Assembly: GCA_029259935.1 (NCBI GenBank)
Contig: JAJDEH010000432.1
Span: 1 to 64,000 of the forward strand
DNA from: Planctomycetota bacterium
Lineage (GTDB): Bacteria > Planctomycetota > Planctomycetia > Pirellulales > Pirellulaceae
Reading direction: 5' to 3'
Length of the DNA stretch: 64,000 bases
The number at the start of each line of letters is the position of its first letter. Position 1 is the first letter of the stretch. Below are positions 34,835 through 43,008 of this stretch, in pieces. The notes below the pieces were generated by a model that did not search any database, was not told the DNA's origin, and saw only the letters and a list, made by a program, of their open reading frames with translations. Both the position numbers and the translations under genes were made by a program.

Positions 34835-37204
34835 ATGATCCACAGCCTTACCCAATTGATGTTCAGCCGCCAGGCGCTGGCGATTTTGCCCGCGCTGCTG
34901 ATCATCGCTTGGCTGGTGATCGGTTCTCCGCTGACGCCGTGGGGGAACGAGCCGATCGTTAACAGCCGCGTGTTGATCGGTGCCGTGGCCGTGATCTTGG
35001 TGGGTCTGGCCGCGCTGTCGCCGACGTTTCGGCCGATCAGCCCCACGCATCGAACGATTCTCAGCGCGCTGCGACTGGGCGTCGTTATTCTACTGGTCGT
35101 GTTTATGCTGCGGCCAACTTGTATCAGCAAGCACCACACGAAACAGACCGCCTCGCTGCTGATCCTGTTCGACCAGAGCCGCAGCATGACGCTGCCACAC
35201 ACTTCGACACAACAGACTCGCTGGCAAGCGCAGCAAGACGTCTTGAATGCCAACCGGGCCGTGCTGCGAGATATCGCCAAAGAGCTGGATGTCAAAATCT
35301 TTGCGTATGATTCCGAGCTGGTGGAGGTCAAGATGGAGGATGGCAAGATCGCCTTTCCACTCGCCGCCGACGGTGAATTCACCGATATCGGGTCGCCGCT
35401 GTTTGACGCGGTGATGAACGAACGAAGCAGCCGTTTGGCGGGAGTTATTCTGCTGGGCGACGGTGTCCAGACCGTAACGGGCGATTCGCCGCGCGTGGAA
35501 ACTTGGCAAGTCGCCGAAGAGCTGTCGCGAATTGGCCAGCCGTTGCATACCGTGGCGTTCGGACCGCCCGGCAGTACGTCGGCCGCCCGCGATCTGGCGA
35601 TGGTCAATCTCCCCGATCAGTACGATGTCTATGTCAAGAACGAGTTTACGGTCGAAGGTTCGCTGCAGATTCGCGGCTTTCAAGATATCGAGATCCCCGT
35701 CCAGTTGATCGTCGAGGATTCGAGTGGAAAGTCGGAGATCGTCGACACGACGCGCGTGCGGGCGAAGGCTTCCGACGAGCAAGTCAATGTCCAACTGGCC
35801 TACCAGCCACAGAAGACGGGCCAATACCGGCTGACGGTGCGCGCCGTCCCCCAGGAAAATGAAACCGTACTAAAAAACAACGAGCTGTCCGCCTTCCTGA
35901 CAGTGCGCGGCGGCGGCCTGCGAGTTCTATTTCTAGAAGGCGAACTGAGAGCCGAGCAAAAATTCCTGCGACAGTCGATTGATGGATCGAAGGACATCGA
36001 TCTCGATTTTCAGTGGATCGATCATAGCCGAAAAGAACGGTGGCCGGTCGACTTGGTGAGGGCGCTCGGCGACGAAGAAATCGACGTCGTGATCCTGGGC
36101 GACCTTGATTCTCGCGCACTCTTTGAACGCGAGCGACAAGAGGAAAACTTCAAGACGCTGATCAAGGCGGTCGATGAGGGGCGCGGACTGTTGATGCTCG
36201 GCGGCTATCACAGCTTCGGTCCGGGGCTCTATGGCAATACGCCGTTGGCCGATGTGCTGCCGATCGAGATCGACCGCTTCGAAGCGCAAGACTTCGACAA
36301 TCCGATTCGCGACGACCTGCATTTCGATCGCGAATTACGCATGCTTCCCACGACTCGCAGCTTTATCACGCGTCTGGGAACCAATGCGGAAAACGACACC
36401 ATCTGGCGCGCGTTGCCGGCGTTGGATGGGGCGAACCGCTTTCGCGGAGTCAATCCGCGGGCCCGCGTGTTGGCGAAGAGCGAAGATGGAGTGCCGTTGC
36501 TGGTCTCGGGAGAATACGGCCAAGGACGCGTATTGGCATTCGCCGGCGATTCGACTTGGCGATGGTGGCTGCAGGGACACGAAGACGTTCATCGCCGGTT
36601 CTGGCGTCAAGTAATTCTATGGCTGGCCAAACGCGACGAAGAAATGGACGACGAAGTATGGGTTAAGTTATCGCGTCGGCGGTTCGACCCTGGTGGTCGG
36701 GTGGAATTCAATGCGGGCGCGAATTCGGCCGCCGGCGATGTACTCACCGACGCGTCGTTTGAAGCCGTCGCCGTGTTGCCGGACGGCACTCGCAAGCCGA
36801 TCTTGCTGACACGCACCGGCGATCACCAAGAGGGACGATTTGACGATACCCGGCTGCCCGGAACCTACACGATCGAAGTAACCGCCAGGGCCGACGGGTC
36901 GGCCTTGGGCACCGCCAAAGCCAAGTTCCTAATCTACGACCGCGACATCGAACTGAGCGTCACGGAAGCGAATCACGAACATCTGGCGCGGCTGGCCCGA
37001 CAAACGGGTGGTGAGCCCCTATCACCCAGCGAACTCGCTGAATTGTTGGCGGAGATCAAGAATCGCCCCCCACTGGCAATGATAGAAATTCCTAAAAAGT
37101 GGCAATTGGGCGACACGTGGCAGGATGCTTGGTTCTTCTTCTTGCTGTTGATCTGGCTGCTCAGTATCGAATGGGTGCTGCGCAAGAAATGGGGCCTAGT
37201 GTGA
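34835..37204 (+). CDS. Membrane protein with VWA and glutamine-amidotransferase-like domains
   Basis: A 789-residue protein with three N-terminal helices (about 14-30, 45-63, 80-95), a VWA-like domain beginning LLILFDQSRSMTLPH with a proper DxSxS site (D113-Q-S115-R-S117), CARDB/adhesion-like strands (about 250-350), and a GATase1-like domain (GLLMLGGYHSFGPGLYGN), lacking an obvious catalytic Cys at the nucleophile elbow. A C-terminal helix (DAWFFFLLLIWLLSIEW) anchors the end. It is the last gene of the MoxR operon, 19 bp after its paralogue-like neighbour. The system is common in planctomycetes; its client is unknown. Confidence 0.88.
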   Translation: MIHSLTQLMFSRQALAILPALLIIAWLVIGSPLTPWGNEPIVNSRVLIGAVAVILVGLAALSPTFRPISPTHRTILSALRLGVVILLVVFMLRPTCISKHHTKQTASLLILFDQSRSMTLPHTSTQQTRWQAQQDVLNANRAVLRDIAKELDVKIFAYDSELVEVKMEDGKIAFPLAADGEFTDIGSPLFDAVMNERSSRLAGVILLGDGVQTVTGDSPRVETWQVAEELSRIGQPLHTVAFGPPGSTSAARDLAMVNLPDQYDVYVKNEFTVEGSLQIRGFQDIEIPVQLIVEDSSGKSEIVDTTRVRAKASDEQVNVQLAYQPQKTGQYRLTVRAVPQENETVLKNNELSAFLTVRGGGLRVLFLEGELRAEQKFLRQSIDGSKDIDLDFQWIDHSRKERWPVDLVRALGDEEIDVVILGDLDSRALFERERQEENFKTLIKAVDEGRGLLMLGGYHSFGPGLYGNTPLADVLPIEIDRFEAQDFDNPIRDDLHFDRELRMLPTTRSFITRLGTNAENDTIWRALPALDGANRFRGVNPRARVLAKSEDGVPLLVSGEYGQGRVLAFAGDSTWRWWLQGHEDVHRRFWRQVILWLAKRDEEMDDEVWVKLSRRRFDPGGRVEFNAGANSAAGDVLTDASFEAVAVLPDGTRKPILLTRTGDHQEGRFDDTRLPGTYTIEVTARADGSALGTAKAKFLIYDRDIELSVTEANHEHLARLARQTGGEPLSPSELAELLAEIKNRPPLAMIEIPKKWQLGDTWQDAWFFFLLLIWLLSIEWVLRKKWGLV

Positions 37205-37397
37205 CAAGGACGCGCGCCCGCCGTCTTTCTTGAGATGCTGGGGAAATTCTTCGCACACCGAATTCTCCGTAATTATACTCGGATGCTGCGAGATTCTTGT
37301 GGATACTGTCCAAAGGTTGCTGGCCTGTTTGAGAAGGCGCGGCATCTACGTCTCCCCACTTACATAGATCGACCTTCCTATCATCGGAGAACGGAAA

Positions 37398-38240
37398 ATG
37401 AATCGCAATTTGATTCTGTCTGCCGCGTTGGCCTTCATGTTTTTCTTGGTGTCCCAAAGCTTGGCGGGGCATCCTTGTTGTTCGTCTTGCGGCGCGCCAT
37501 GCGTGACCTACAAGACGGTCCATAAGACCATCATGGTTCCAACCACGGATTGGGTACAGAAGACTGTCCCCTGCGTTCGATATCATCCGGAACCGCGTCA
37601 GTGCCAGGTGCGAGTTCCGCACTGTTATCCGGTTGTGCATCAGGTCAGCAAGCCTTGCACGGTAATGGTTCCCTACACCACGATGAAGACGCATGTGTAT
37701 AGTGTTCCCCGCCCCGTGTGGGAAACCGTGCAACAGCAGTGCACCGTGATGGTGCCGTACAAAGTAGTCAAGCAGGGTTATCGCACGGTCTGCCGGCGCG
37801 TTGCCGTGCCCGCGACCAGAATCGCTTGCGAAGATCAAGGCGGTTGGTGTGTCGACGCGTGTGGCTGTAAACATTGGCTATCCAATATCGTGCAAGTCGA
37901 GATTCCTTGCACGACGTACAAGGTTGTGATGGACAAAATTCCCTACGAGTACACTCAAATCTGTTCCCGCCCCGAAGTCGTGACGCGCCCGGTAAAAGTG
38001 TGCCACTACGAACACGACACCGTTACTCGGCAGGTTCCCTGCACGACCTACGTACCTAAGCAAGTCGTGAAGAAGTACAACGTGGTGAACTACAAAACGG
38101 AATGGGTTACCAAGACCCGGCACTACACCGAAATGGTCCCCGATCATTATGAAAAAGTCGTCAACGTTCCCGTCTGCCGGATGGTACCGAAGACGATTTG
38201 CTGCAAAGTGCCCGTCTACTCAGGATGCTGCCGTCACTAA
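37398..38240 (+). CDS. Exported cysteine-rich protein with YTV-like repeats
   Basis: A 280-residue protein with a Sec signal (LILSAALAFMFFLVSQSLAG). The mature part is built from degenerate repeats of the form (T)xxVP-x-W/Y-xxxxx-V-xxP/C: TVHKTIMVPTTDW, CTVMVPYTTMKTHVYSVPRP, CTVMVPYKVVKQGYRTVC, with about 26 cysteines, ending VYSGCCRH. This matches the look of planctomycete YTV-repeat proteins, which have been linked to the proteinaceous cell wall, although the strict YTV triplet is mostly degenerate here. A structural, disulfide-linked wall role is the best inference. GGAGAACGG sits before the ATG, and a strong terminator follows. Confidence 0.8.
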   Translation: MNRNLILSAALAFMFFLVSQSLAGHPCCSSCGAPCVTYKTVHKTIMVPTTDWVQKTVPCVRYHPEPRQCQVRVPHCYPVVHQVSKPCTVMVPYTTMKTHVYSVPRPVWETVQQQCTVMVPYKVVKQGYRTVCRRVAVPATRIACEDQGGWCVDACGCKHWLSNIVQVEIPCTTYKVVMDKIPYEYTQICSRPEVVTRPVKVCHYEHDTVTRQVPCTTYVPKQVVKKYNVVNYKTEWVTKTRHYTEMVPDHYEKVVNVPVCRMVPKTICCKVPVYSGCCRH

Positions 38241-38270
38241 GCACACAATGCATTCGCGACACGAGAATCC

Positions 38271-38305
38271 AAAGCCCGGCCCTTTCAAATCGGCCGGGCT
38301 TTTTC
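38271..38305 (+). terminator. Rho-independent terminator after the YTV-like gene
   Basis: Perfect stem AGCCCGGCC (38273-38281) / GGCCGGGCT (38292-38300), extended by AA/TT, loop of ten bases, followed by five T. Confidence 0.88.
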
Positions 38306-39536
38306 TTTGTCCCCATTGCCAAGGGGGACCACAGGGGGTTCTTCTTTCCGACCGATCTGTTGACCATGGCCTTCGGCCAAACGAATTCTCCTTCACGTCC
38401 TTGCGCAATTGCATGTCTGCATTTCCTTCTTCCTTCATCATTCCGGGTTCGATATTCGATATTCCAGCCGCGCGTTCGACCCCCTCTAACTCCCCCTTGG
38501 CAAGGGGGAGAACCAGAAAGCCAACTGCTAACAACCAACAACTCGTGCCCCGTGCCCAGCGGTTCCCTCGACCGCGCCGGCCTTTTTTTCATTCCTTCGT
38601 CCTTCGCGACTCCGTGTTTAATATTCGATATTTGTCCCCCCGTCCGGCCAACCGCACCAAGCGGGGCACTCACGGCTTTGTAACATACGCCCGCGACGAG
38701 TCTTTCAAGGCCCGATCGATTCCGTCTGCCAGGCACTCGCCCCCAACACGCGTTGCTAACAGCAGGCGATGAAAGTGTTTGCGTTGTGTGTTTTGGGAAT
38801 TGCATGTTCTGTCTCCTCGCTTTACCGCCCCGACGAGCAACCGCCAGGCCGCTCAGTTGTGCAAGTGTTTTGCAATCATCTTCCAACCCTCAGCGCGCAG
38901 TCGTCCCGCAAAAATAGGCAAGACTTGTGATGGCCAAGTGCGTCATGGCCAGACTGCCCTCTCCATCATTGGCAGACCTTGGCTTGAAACGTAGGACGGT
39001 TGAAAACCGCACTACAAAGCTGCGCCGCTCTGCCCTCCAAAGTTCATTCTACAAAACTTTTTCAATCTCTGCCGGCATAGTCACGGAGCATTCCGGCTCG
39101 ATACGTCAAACAAGTTCGTCATTCGGCCTCGAAACAACTTGAGGCGTCGACATTTGGACCAAGCAGCCTGTTGAAGGGGTAGCCACAAAAAACACAAAAA
39201 GGCACGAAGAGCGGAATCGTCGACTTTAGTTTTTGTGTCTCTTGGTGTTTTTCGTGGCCACCATCTGTTTGGCATGAGCAGGGCTCGGCGGTAAACTGCG
39301 AAGATGATTCTGAAGAGCGACACGGGGAAGCGGGTTAGCGAGAGATGAAGTTTATCGATGAGCGGAAAAGAAGATCGCGGAACGCGTTGAGATTGGGCCG
39401 GGCGGATACGTTACGGGCGAGGCCATCGCCTAGGATAGAGAATAACGCTTTGGGCTTGGTTTTCGTACCGCAGTCAACCGTTGCACAAACGCCGCAGCGG
39501 AACGAAAATCAATCTTTCAAGCGTCAGGAGAAAGAC
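38306..39536. other. Gene-poor, repeat-rich region, about 1.2 kb
   Basis: No convincing gene. It holds the two GC-rich modules found at 602-685 in swapped order: CCAAGGGGGACCACAGGGGG (38318-38344) and CCCCCTCTAACTCCCCC with its hairpin (38478-38513). Between and beyond them are TTCGATATTCGATATTCC-like phrases (38448-38467 and 38615-38635). Open frames here are low complexity and overlap the repeats. Confidence 0.6.
39178..39262. repeat. Imperfect AT-rich inverted repeat
   Basis: GGTAGCCACAAAAAACACAAA (39178 onward) pairs with the reverse complement of TTGGTGTTTTTCGTGGCCACC (ending 39262). The arms of about 32 bp contain a few mismatches and gaps. It is about 275 bp upstream of a lipoprotein gene. 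Confidence 0.65.
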
Positions 39537-39884
39537 ATGCTGCAGAAGTACACGTCGGTGGTGGTTTGTATTTGCCTCGCGCTGGTGTCCGGCTGTGGGG
39601 CAGCGCCGGATTTGTCGGAAGCGTCCAGAAAGTTGAAAGCGGGAGACTCAAAGCAAAGAGTGATCGAATTGTGTGGAACTCCACATCGCAAGTCGATCGT
39701 CCAAGATGTTGAGAAATGGTACTACGAAGCTCCGACCACGCTTAAACATGGTGCCGAGGGGCGATTGATCATCGAAGTGCAGTTTAAGAATGAAAAGATG
39801 GTTGTGCTGTCAAGGGGGCGCGTGCCTCTGAGTTGGCCATCGCCAAGCAGCAACAGTTCGGCAACTCCGTCCTCTGAACAATAA
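39537..39884 (+). CDS. Small lipoprotein, SmpA/OmlA (BamE)-like
   Basis: A 115-residue lipoprotein precursor. The signal ends in the lipobox LVSGC with C20 as the lipidated residue. The mature part reads SRKLKAGDSKQRVIELCGTP, close to the first helix-turn of the SmpA/OmlA fold (L..GM....V...LG.P), then KWYYEAP and a strand pair IIEVQFKNEKMVVLSRG. BamE-like proteins bind at the outer membrane; here only the fold similarity is claimed. The open frame runs from 39345, but ATG 39537 has AGGAG six bases upstream and begins the signal peptide. Confidence 0.8.
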   Translation: MLQKYTSVVVCICLALVSGCGAAPDLSEASRKLKAGDSKQRVIELCGTPHRKSIVQDVEKWYYEAPTTLKHGAEGRLIIEVQFKNEKMVVLSRGRVPLSWPSPSSNSSATPSSEQ

Positions 39885-39923
39885 CGCGGACAGCACGGCG
39901 CTGGGCCGCGCGAGATGAGTGGG

Positions 39924-40370
39924 TCAGCGAGTTCCATTAACCTCGCGAACGGCCACTAGTCCCGCGCTGCGCGATGGGGAAGTTTTTGCATACATCGTTT
40001 GCTCGGCTTCCTGATCGGCGTTTTGCCGGCGTTTGGCTTCCAGCTTGGCTAGTAGAATCTTGCGGTATTGTTCTCGTTGAGCGAGCTTGCGTTCGCGCAG
40101 TTGTCGGGCGCGAGCCAATCGGATAGGCTTCATCCGCTGGCGATAGGCGCGGGCTTGGGCGGTGAATTTGGCGGAGGCGGCAGCGCGGCTATCCGCTGCC
40201 ACGAAGGTGCCGAATTTTGGCGTGGCTGCTCCGCGTCCACTGAACGACTTTCCGCTTCCGCCCCGCACGAAACCCTTCGATCCGCCCGCTGGTCCGCAGG
40301 CGTCGCCCCGTCCGGGCGTCGTCCAGAGAATGCCGAGTCCCAACAAAATGGCCGTCACGTTTTTTAGCAT
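39924..40370 (-). CDS. Small exported basic protein of unknown function
   Basis: A 148-residue protein with a signal peptide (MLKNVTAILLGLGILWTTPG, then RGDA), a Gly/Ser-rich segment (GGSKGFVRGGSGKSFSGRG), and a strongly basic helical segment (YRQRMKPIRLARARQLRERK, then KLEAKRRQNAD) likely to form a coiled coil. No family is recognised. The frame extends to 40550 but the extra 60 residues are not supported; GAGG lies nine to ten bases before ATG 40370. It is convergent with the lipoprotein gene (39 bp between stops) and divergent from the Tyr-rich small gene. Confidence 0.65.
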   Translation of the reverse strand: MLKNVTAILLGLGILWTTPGRGDACGPAGGSKGFVRGGSGKSFSGRGAATPKFGTFVAADSRAAASAKFTAQARAYRQRMKPIRLARARQLRERKLAQREQYRKILLAKLEAKRRQNADQEAEQTMYAKTSPSRSAGLVAVREVNGTR

Positions 40371-40638
40371 TTGCGTGTTCCTCTTTGGTCGGCAGCTAGG
40401 GGAAGTCAGAACGCGCGATGCGTTCAGCGGTTCATCAAGAAGCCTCTCTCCGTCTGGATTAATAACCAGCGGGCATAACGCGGCCGCCGCCAGTTCTGCC
40501 GATTTTGCCGGATAATCCTTCAATTCCGCATCTGCGGATGGCCGATGCATGTCTATACACGTTTGCCGCGCAACACCCGCTCATCCCGCGCGCGGCGAAG
40601 AGACCCAAAATTTGAATCACCTCACGGGGGAATCGGCA

Positions 40639-40968
40639 ATGCTTCGTCGAACGATTTTCGTGTTAACCTTCGCCGTTCTGGCGTTTGGCTGTGCCTTTGC
40701 CAGCCAAGCCGAGGCCCAAGAACGCGCTTACGGACGCGTGTGGGGCCGCAGCTACAATCTGCATGATTGGGAGCGGTTTTATCACTATCCGTATGTCTAC
40801 TATCCCCAAAACTTCTGGGGCAACGAGTACTATCGCAGCAGCGAAGACCTTTACCATCGCTATCCGCCGGAAATGCGCGTGCCGGTGTACAACACCAGTT
40901 GGCACAACTATTACCCCGCCGGCCGCCGCTATCATTGGGGCCATCAGTTCATGCTGGACGTATTTTAA
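40639..40968 (+). CDS. Small secreted Tyr/His-rich protein, planctomycete-type
   Basis: A 109-residue protein with a Sec signal (TIFVLTFAVLAFGCAFASQA). The mature 80 residues are extremely rich in Tyr, His, Trp and Arg: NLHDWERFYHYPYVYYPQNF, EYYRSSEDLYHRYPPEMRV, then PVYNTSWHNYYPAGRRYHWG. I recall very similar short proteins in other planctomycetes, some carrying unhelpful automatic names such as calmodulin-binding protein; I cannot verify this here and assign no function. The start is ATG 40639 with ACGGGGGA eight bases upstream rather than the longer frame from 40549. Confidence 0.75.
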   Translation: MLRRTIFVLTFAVLAFGCAFASQAEAQERAYGRVWGRSYNLHDWERFYHYPYVYYPQNFWGNEYYRSSEDLYHRYPPEMRVPVYNTSWHNYYPAGRRYHWGHQFMLDVF

Positions 40969-41186
40969 GCGGTCGACTTCCCGCTAGTTTCCCAGTCGTG
41001 GCAGTGTTGCGCGCGAGTTGGCGTCTACTTCCTTGATGCCACCACTTGCGATGCCGCCGCGCCATGGCTGCCTCGGCTGGGAGCTGATTGATAGGTCAAG
41101 AAGCACAAGGTGCGTGCGTCCGTTCCGTGGGCAACAATCGATCGGGCAACGATCGATCATTTGAGGAAGACAGGAAGACACTCTTT

Positions 41187-41380
41187 AGCCGCGAACGCGG
41201 CGACAGCATGTAGCCGTGGGCCAACGGCCCACGGATCGAGTGTCATCACCGCACGAAGCCGCGAACGCGGCGACAGCGAACACAGCAAGTGCTGTCGCCG
41301 CATTCGCGGCTCACGTCTTTCTTCGGCTCTTCCGCAGGCTGACGCCCGCGGCTACATGCTGGTACCGCATTCGCGGCTTC
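41187..41380. repeat. Nested palindromic repeat cluster
   Basis: Two identical 21-bp units AGCCGCGAACGCGGCGACAGC at 41187-41207 and 41257-41277; an inverted copy with one change at 41291-41311; and an outer inverted arm at 41346-41380 that pairs with 41187-41221 (about 30 of 35 positions). The whole block could fold as a large branched hairpin. It lies in a 643-bp gene-free stretch (40969-41611). Confidence 0.8.
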
Positions 41381-41449
41381 TATCACGTGTTGTTCTCACC
41401 CGGCATCAATGTCTGATGATCATTGAACTGCAAACCCGAGGGTAGAATA

Positions 41450-41490
41450 AACAAAAACGGCTGTGCGGAGATTAAATCCGCACAGCCGTT
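41450..41490 (-). terminator. Rho-independent terminator for the DUF1501 gene (minus strand)
   Basis: Perfect 14-bp stem 41456-41469 / 41477-41490 with a 7-base loop; reading leftward it is followed by TTTGTTTATT. It lies 122 bp past the DUF1501 stop, beyond the 99-bp element. Confidence 0.8.
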
Positions 41491-41511
41491 GAATTTCCAC
41501 AAGTAACCAGT

Positions 41512-41610
41512 GTAGGCCGGATCAAGCGAAGCGCCGCTCCGGCAGTCGCCAGTTTTTTCTGAAATCGTGGATGCCGGAACTTCGTCGCTTCGCTCCTTGG
41601 TCCGGCCTAC
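41512..41610. repeat. 99-bp inverted-repeat element, copy 2
   Basis: It has the same length and ends (GTAGGCCGGA / TCCGGCCTAC) as 3291-3389 and is in the opposite orientation, with 7 differences in 99. It sits exactly between the DUF1501 stop codon (41612) and that gene's terminator. Confidence 0.85.
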
Positions 41611-41611
41611 T

Positions 41612-42916
41612 CTAGCTGAACAACTTGGGCACCACGTTGCCTTGGCGGACGATCATCACCGGACGGCCGGTCGTGGTGTGATATTCCTTGGTGTGATTGA
41701 TGCCGAGCGCGTGATAGTAGGAAGCGGCGACATCGTCCGGCGAGAAGCCTTCGTTGGCCGGTTGCGTGGCCTTGTCGTCGCTTTCGCCGATCACTTGGCC
41801 GCCCTTCACGCCACCGCCCGCCAGCAACATGAACATGCAGCGCGGATAGTGGTCGCGGCCGCCTTCTTCACTACGCGTGTTGATTTTCGGCGTGCGGCCG
41901 AATTCACCCGTCACGTAAACCGCGGTGGAATCGAGCAGGCCCTTTTGGTCCAGACCGTTCAACAACGCCGACAGGCCCATGTCGAGCTTCGGCAGGTTGT
42001 TGTCCTTCAGACGCGTGAAGTTGTCTTGATGGGTGTCCCATCCGCCGAGCGTCAACGTGACAAAGCGAACTCCCGATTCGACCAGTCGCGAAGCCAACAA
42101 GCAACTGAGGCCAAAGGGATCTTCGCCGAACGGTTCGGCAAACGCGGGCGACTCTTCGGCGATGTTGAACGCCTTGCGAGCCCGGTTGGAAGTAATCATG
42201 GCGTAGGCTTGTTCGCTAAAGCGATCCAGACCGTCGAGCAGTTGATTGTTCTGCTCGAAGCCACTGAAGGCCGTGTCGAGGTCGCGAAGCAGGTTGCTAC
42301 GCTTTTCGACCTCTTTGACGGTCAGGCCGTTGCCAAGCGAGATGCCTCGGACGTTAAACGGCGCGCCCGCGCGGGGCGTGGCGTTGGTGTTGAGCGGCGA
42401 GTATTTGACGCCCAAGTATCCAGCTCGCTGATTGCCACGCGGAATAGCGACGGCCGGCGGCAGGTCCTGCTCGGAAGGCATTTCTTTCGCGACGACCGCG
42501 GCGTAGCCGGGAAACTCGGTCGCCGGAATGGGACGGTTGCCGGTGTTGACGTATTCACGGCCCAGCGCGTGAGCGCCCAGCGTGTGGCTCACGCCGCGCA
42601 TGATCGTGTATTTGTCCATGCACTGGGCCAGTTTGGGCAAGTGCTCGCTGATCTGAATACCGGGCACATTGGTGTCGATCGGATTGAAGGTGCCGCGATA
42701 CTCGGCGGGTGCGTCGGGCTTCAGATCGAACGTGTCCATGTGGGAGGGACCGCCGGTCAAGTCGATGAAGATACCAGCCTTGGCCGGAGCCTTGTTGTTG
42801 ACTTCACCCGCTTCGGCCAGCCGCAGGTAGTTGGCCAGCGTGAGTCCAGCTCCACCAATCGCACCAACCTTGAGAAACTCGCGTCGCCGGACACCGTCGC
42901 ACGTTTTGTGAAACAT
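41612..42916 (-). CDS. DUF1501 domain protein, Tat-exported
   Basis: A 434-residue protein. Tat leader RRREFLKVGAIGGAGLTLAN, then the DUF1501 core: GIFIDLTGGPSHMDTFDLKP, IMRGVSHTLGAHALGREYVN, GVRFVTLTLGGWDTHQDN, and a late EFGRTPKINTRSEEGGRDHY. The conserved Asp and His residues resemble the metal site of the alkaline-phosphatase superfamily, but the activity is undefined. It lies 92 bp after the DUF1549/DUF1553 gene on the same strand, the classical pairing. Its own terminator follows. Compared with the DUF1501 protein at 17.7 kb it is shorter and clearly a different subgroup. Confidence 0.92.
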   Translation of the reverse strand: MFHKTCDGVRRREFLKVGAIGGAGLTLANYLRLAEAGEVNNKAPAKAGIFIDLTGGPSHMDTFDLKPDAPAEYRGTFNPIDTNVPGIQISEHLPKLAQCMDKYTIMRGVSHTLGAHALGREYVNTGNRPIPATEFPGYAAVVAKEMPSEQDLPPAVAIPRGNQRAGYLGVKYSPLNTNATPRAGAPFNVRGISLGNGLTVKEVEKRSNLLRDLDTAFSGFEQNNQLLDGLDRFSEQAYAMITSNRARKAFNIAEESPAFAEPFGEDPFGLSCLLASRLVESGVRFVTLTLGGWDTHQDNFTRLKDNNLPKLDMGLSALLNGLDQKGLLDSTAVYVTGEFGRTPKINTRSEEGGRDHYPRCMFMLLAGGGVKGGQVIGESDDKATQPANEGFSPDDVAASYYHALGINHTKEYHTTTGRPVMIVRQGNVVPKLFS

Positions 42917-43008
42917 AATATTTTGCCTTGATTTGAAAATGATTGAGGTTGTACCAAATGAAGTGGCGAGCCACTGGTCGGCCCATGGCTTGCGCCGCGT
43001 GAAATTGA

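Noticed and set aside
38149..38772. Frames on both strands between the YTV-like gene and the small lipoprotein
   Set aside because: They run through the terminator and the interspersed repeats, and have low-complexity translations.
41187..41380. Possible CRISPR array from the 21-bp units
   Set aside because: Only two direct units, with an inverted third; no regular spacers and no cas genes.
41567..42931. Long plus-strand reading frame of 454 codons
   Set aside because: Exact antisense of the DUF1501 gene; a codon-bias shadow with no recognisable product.
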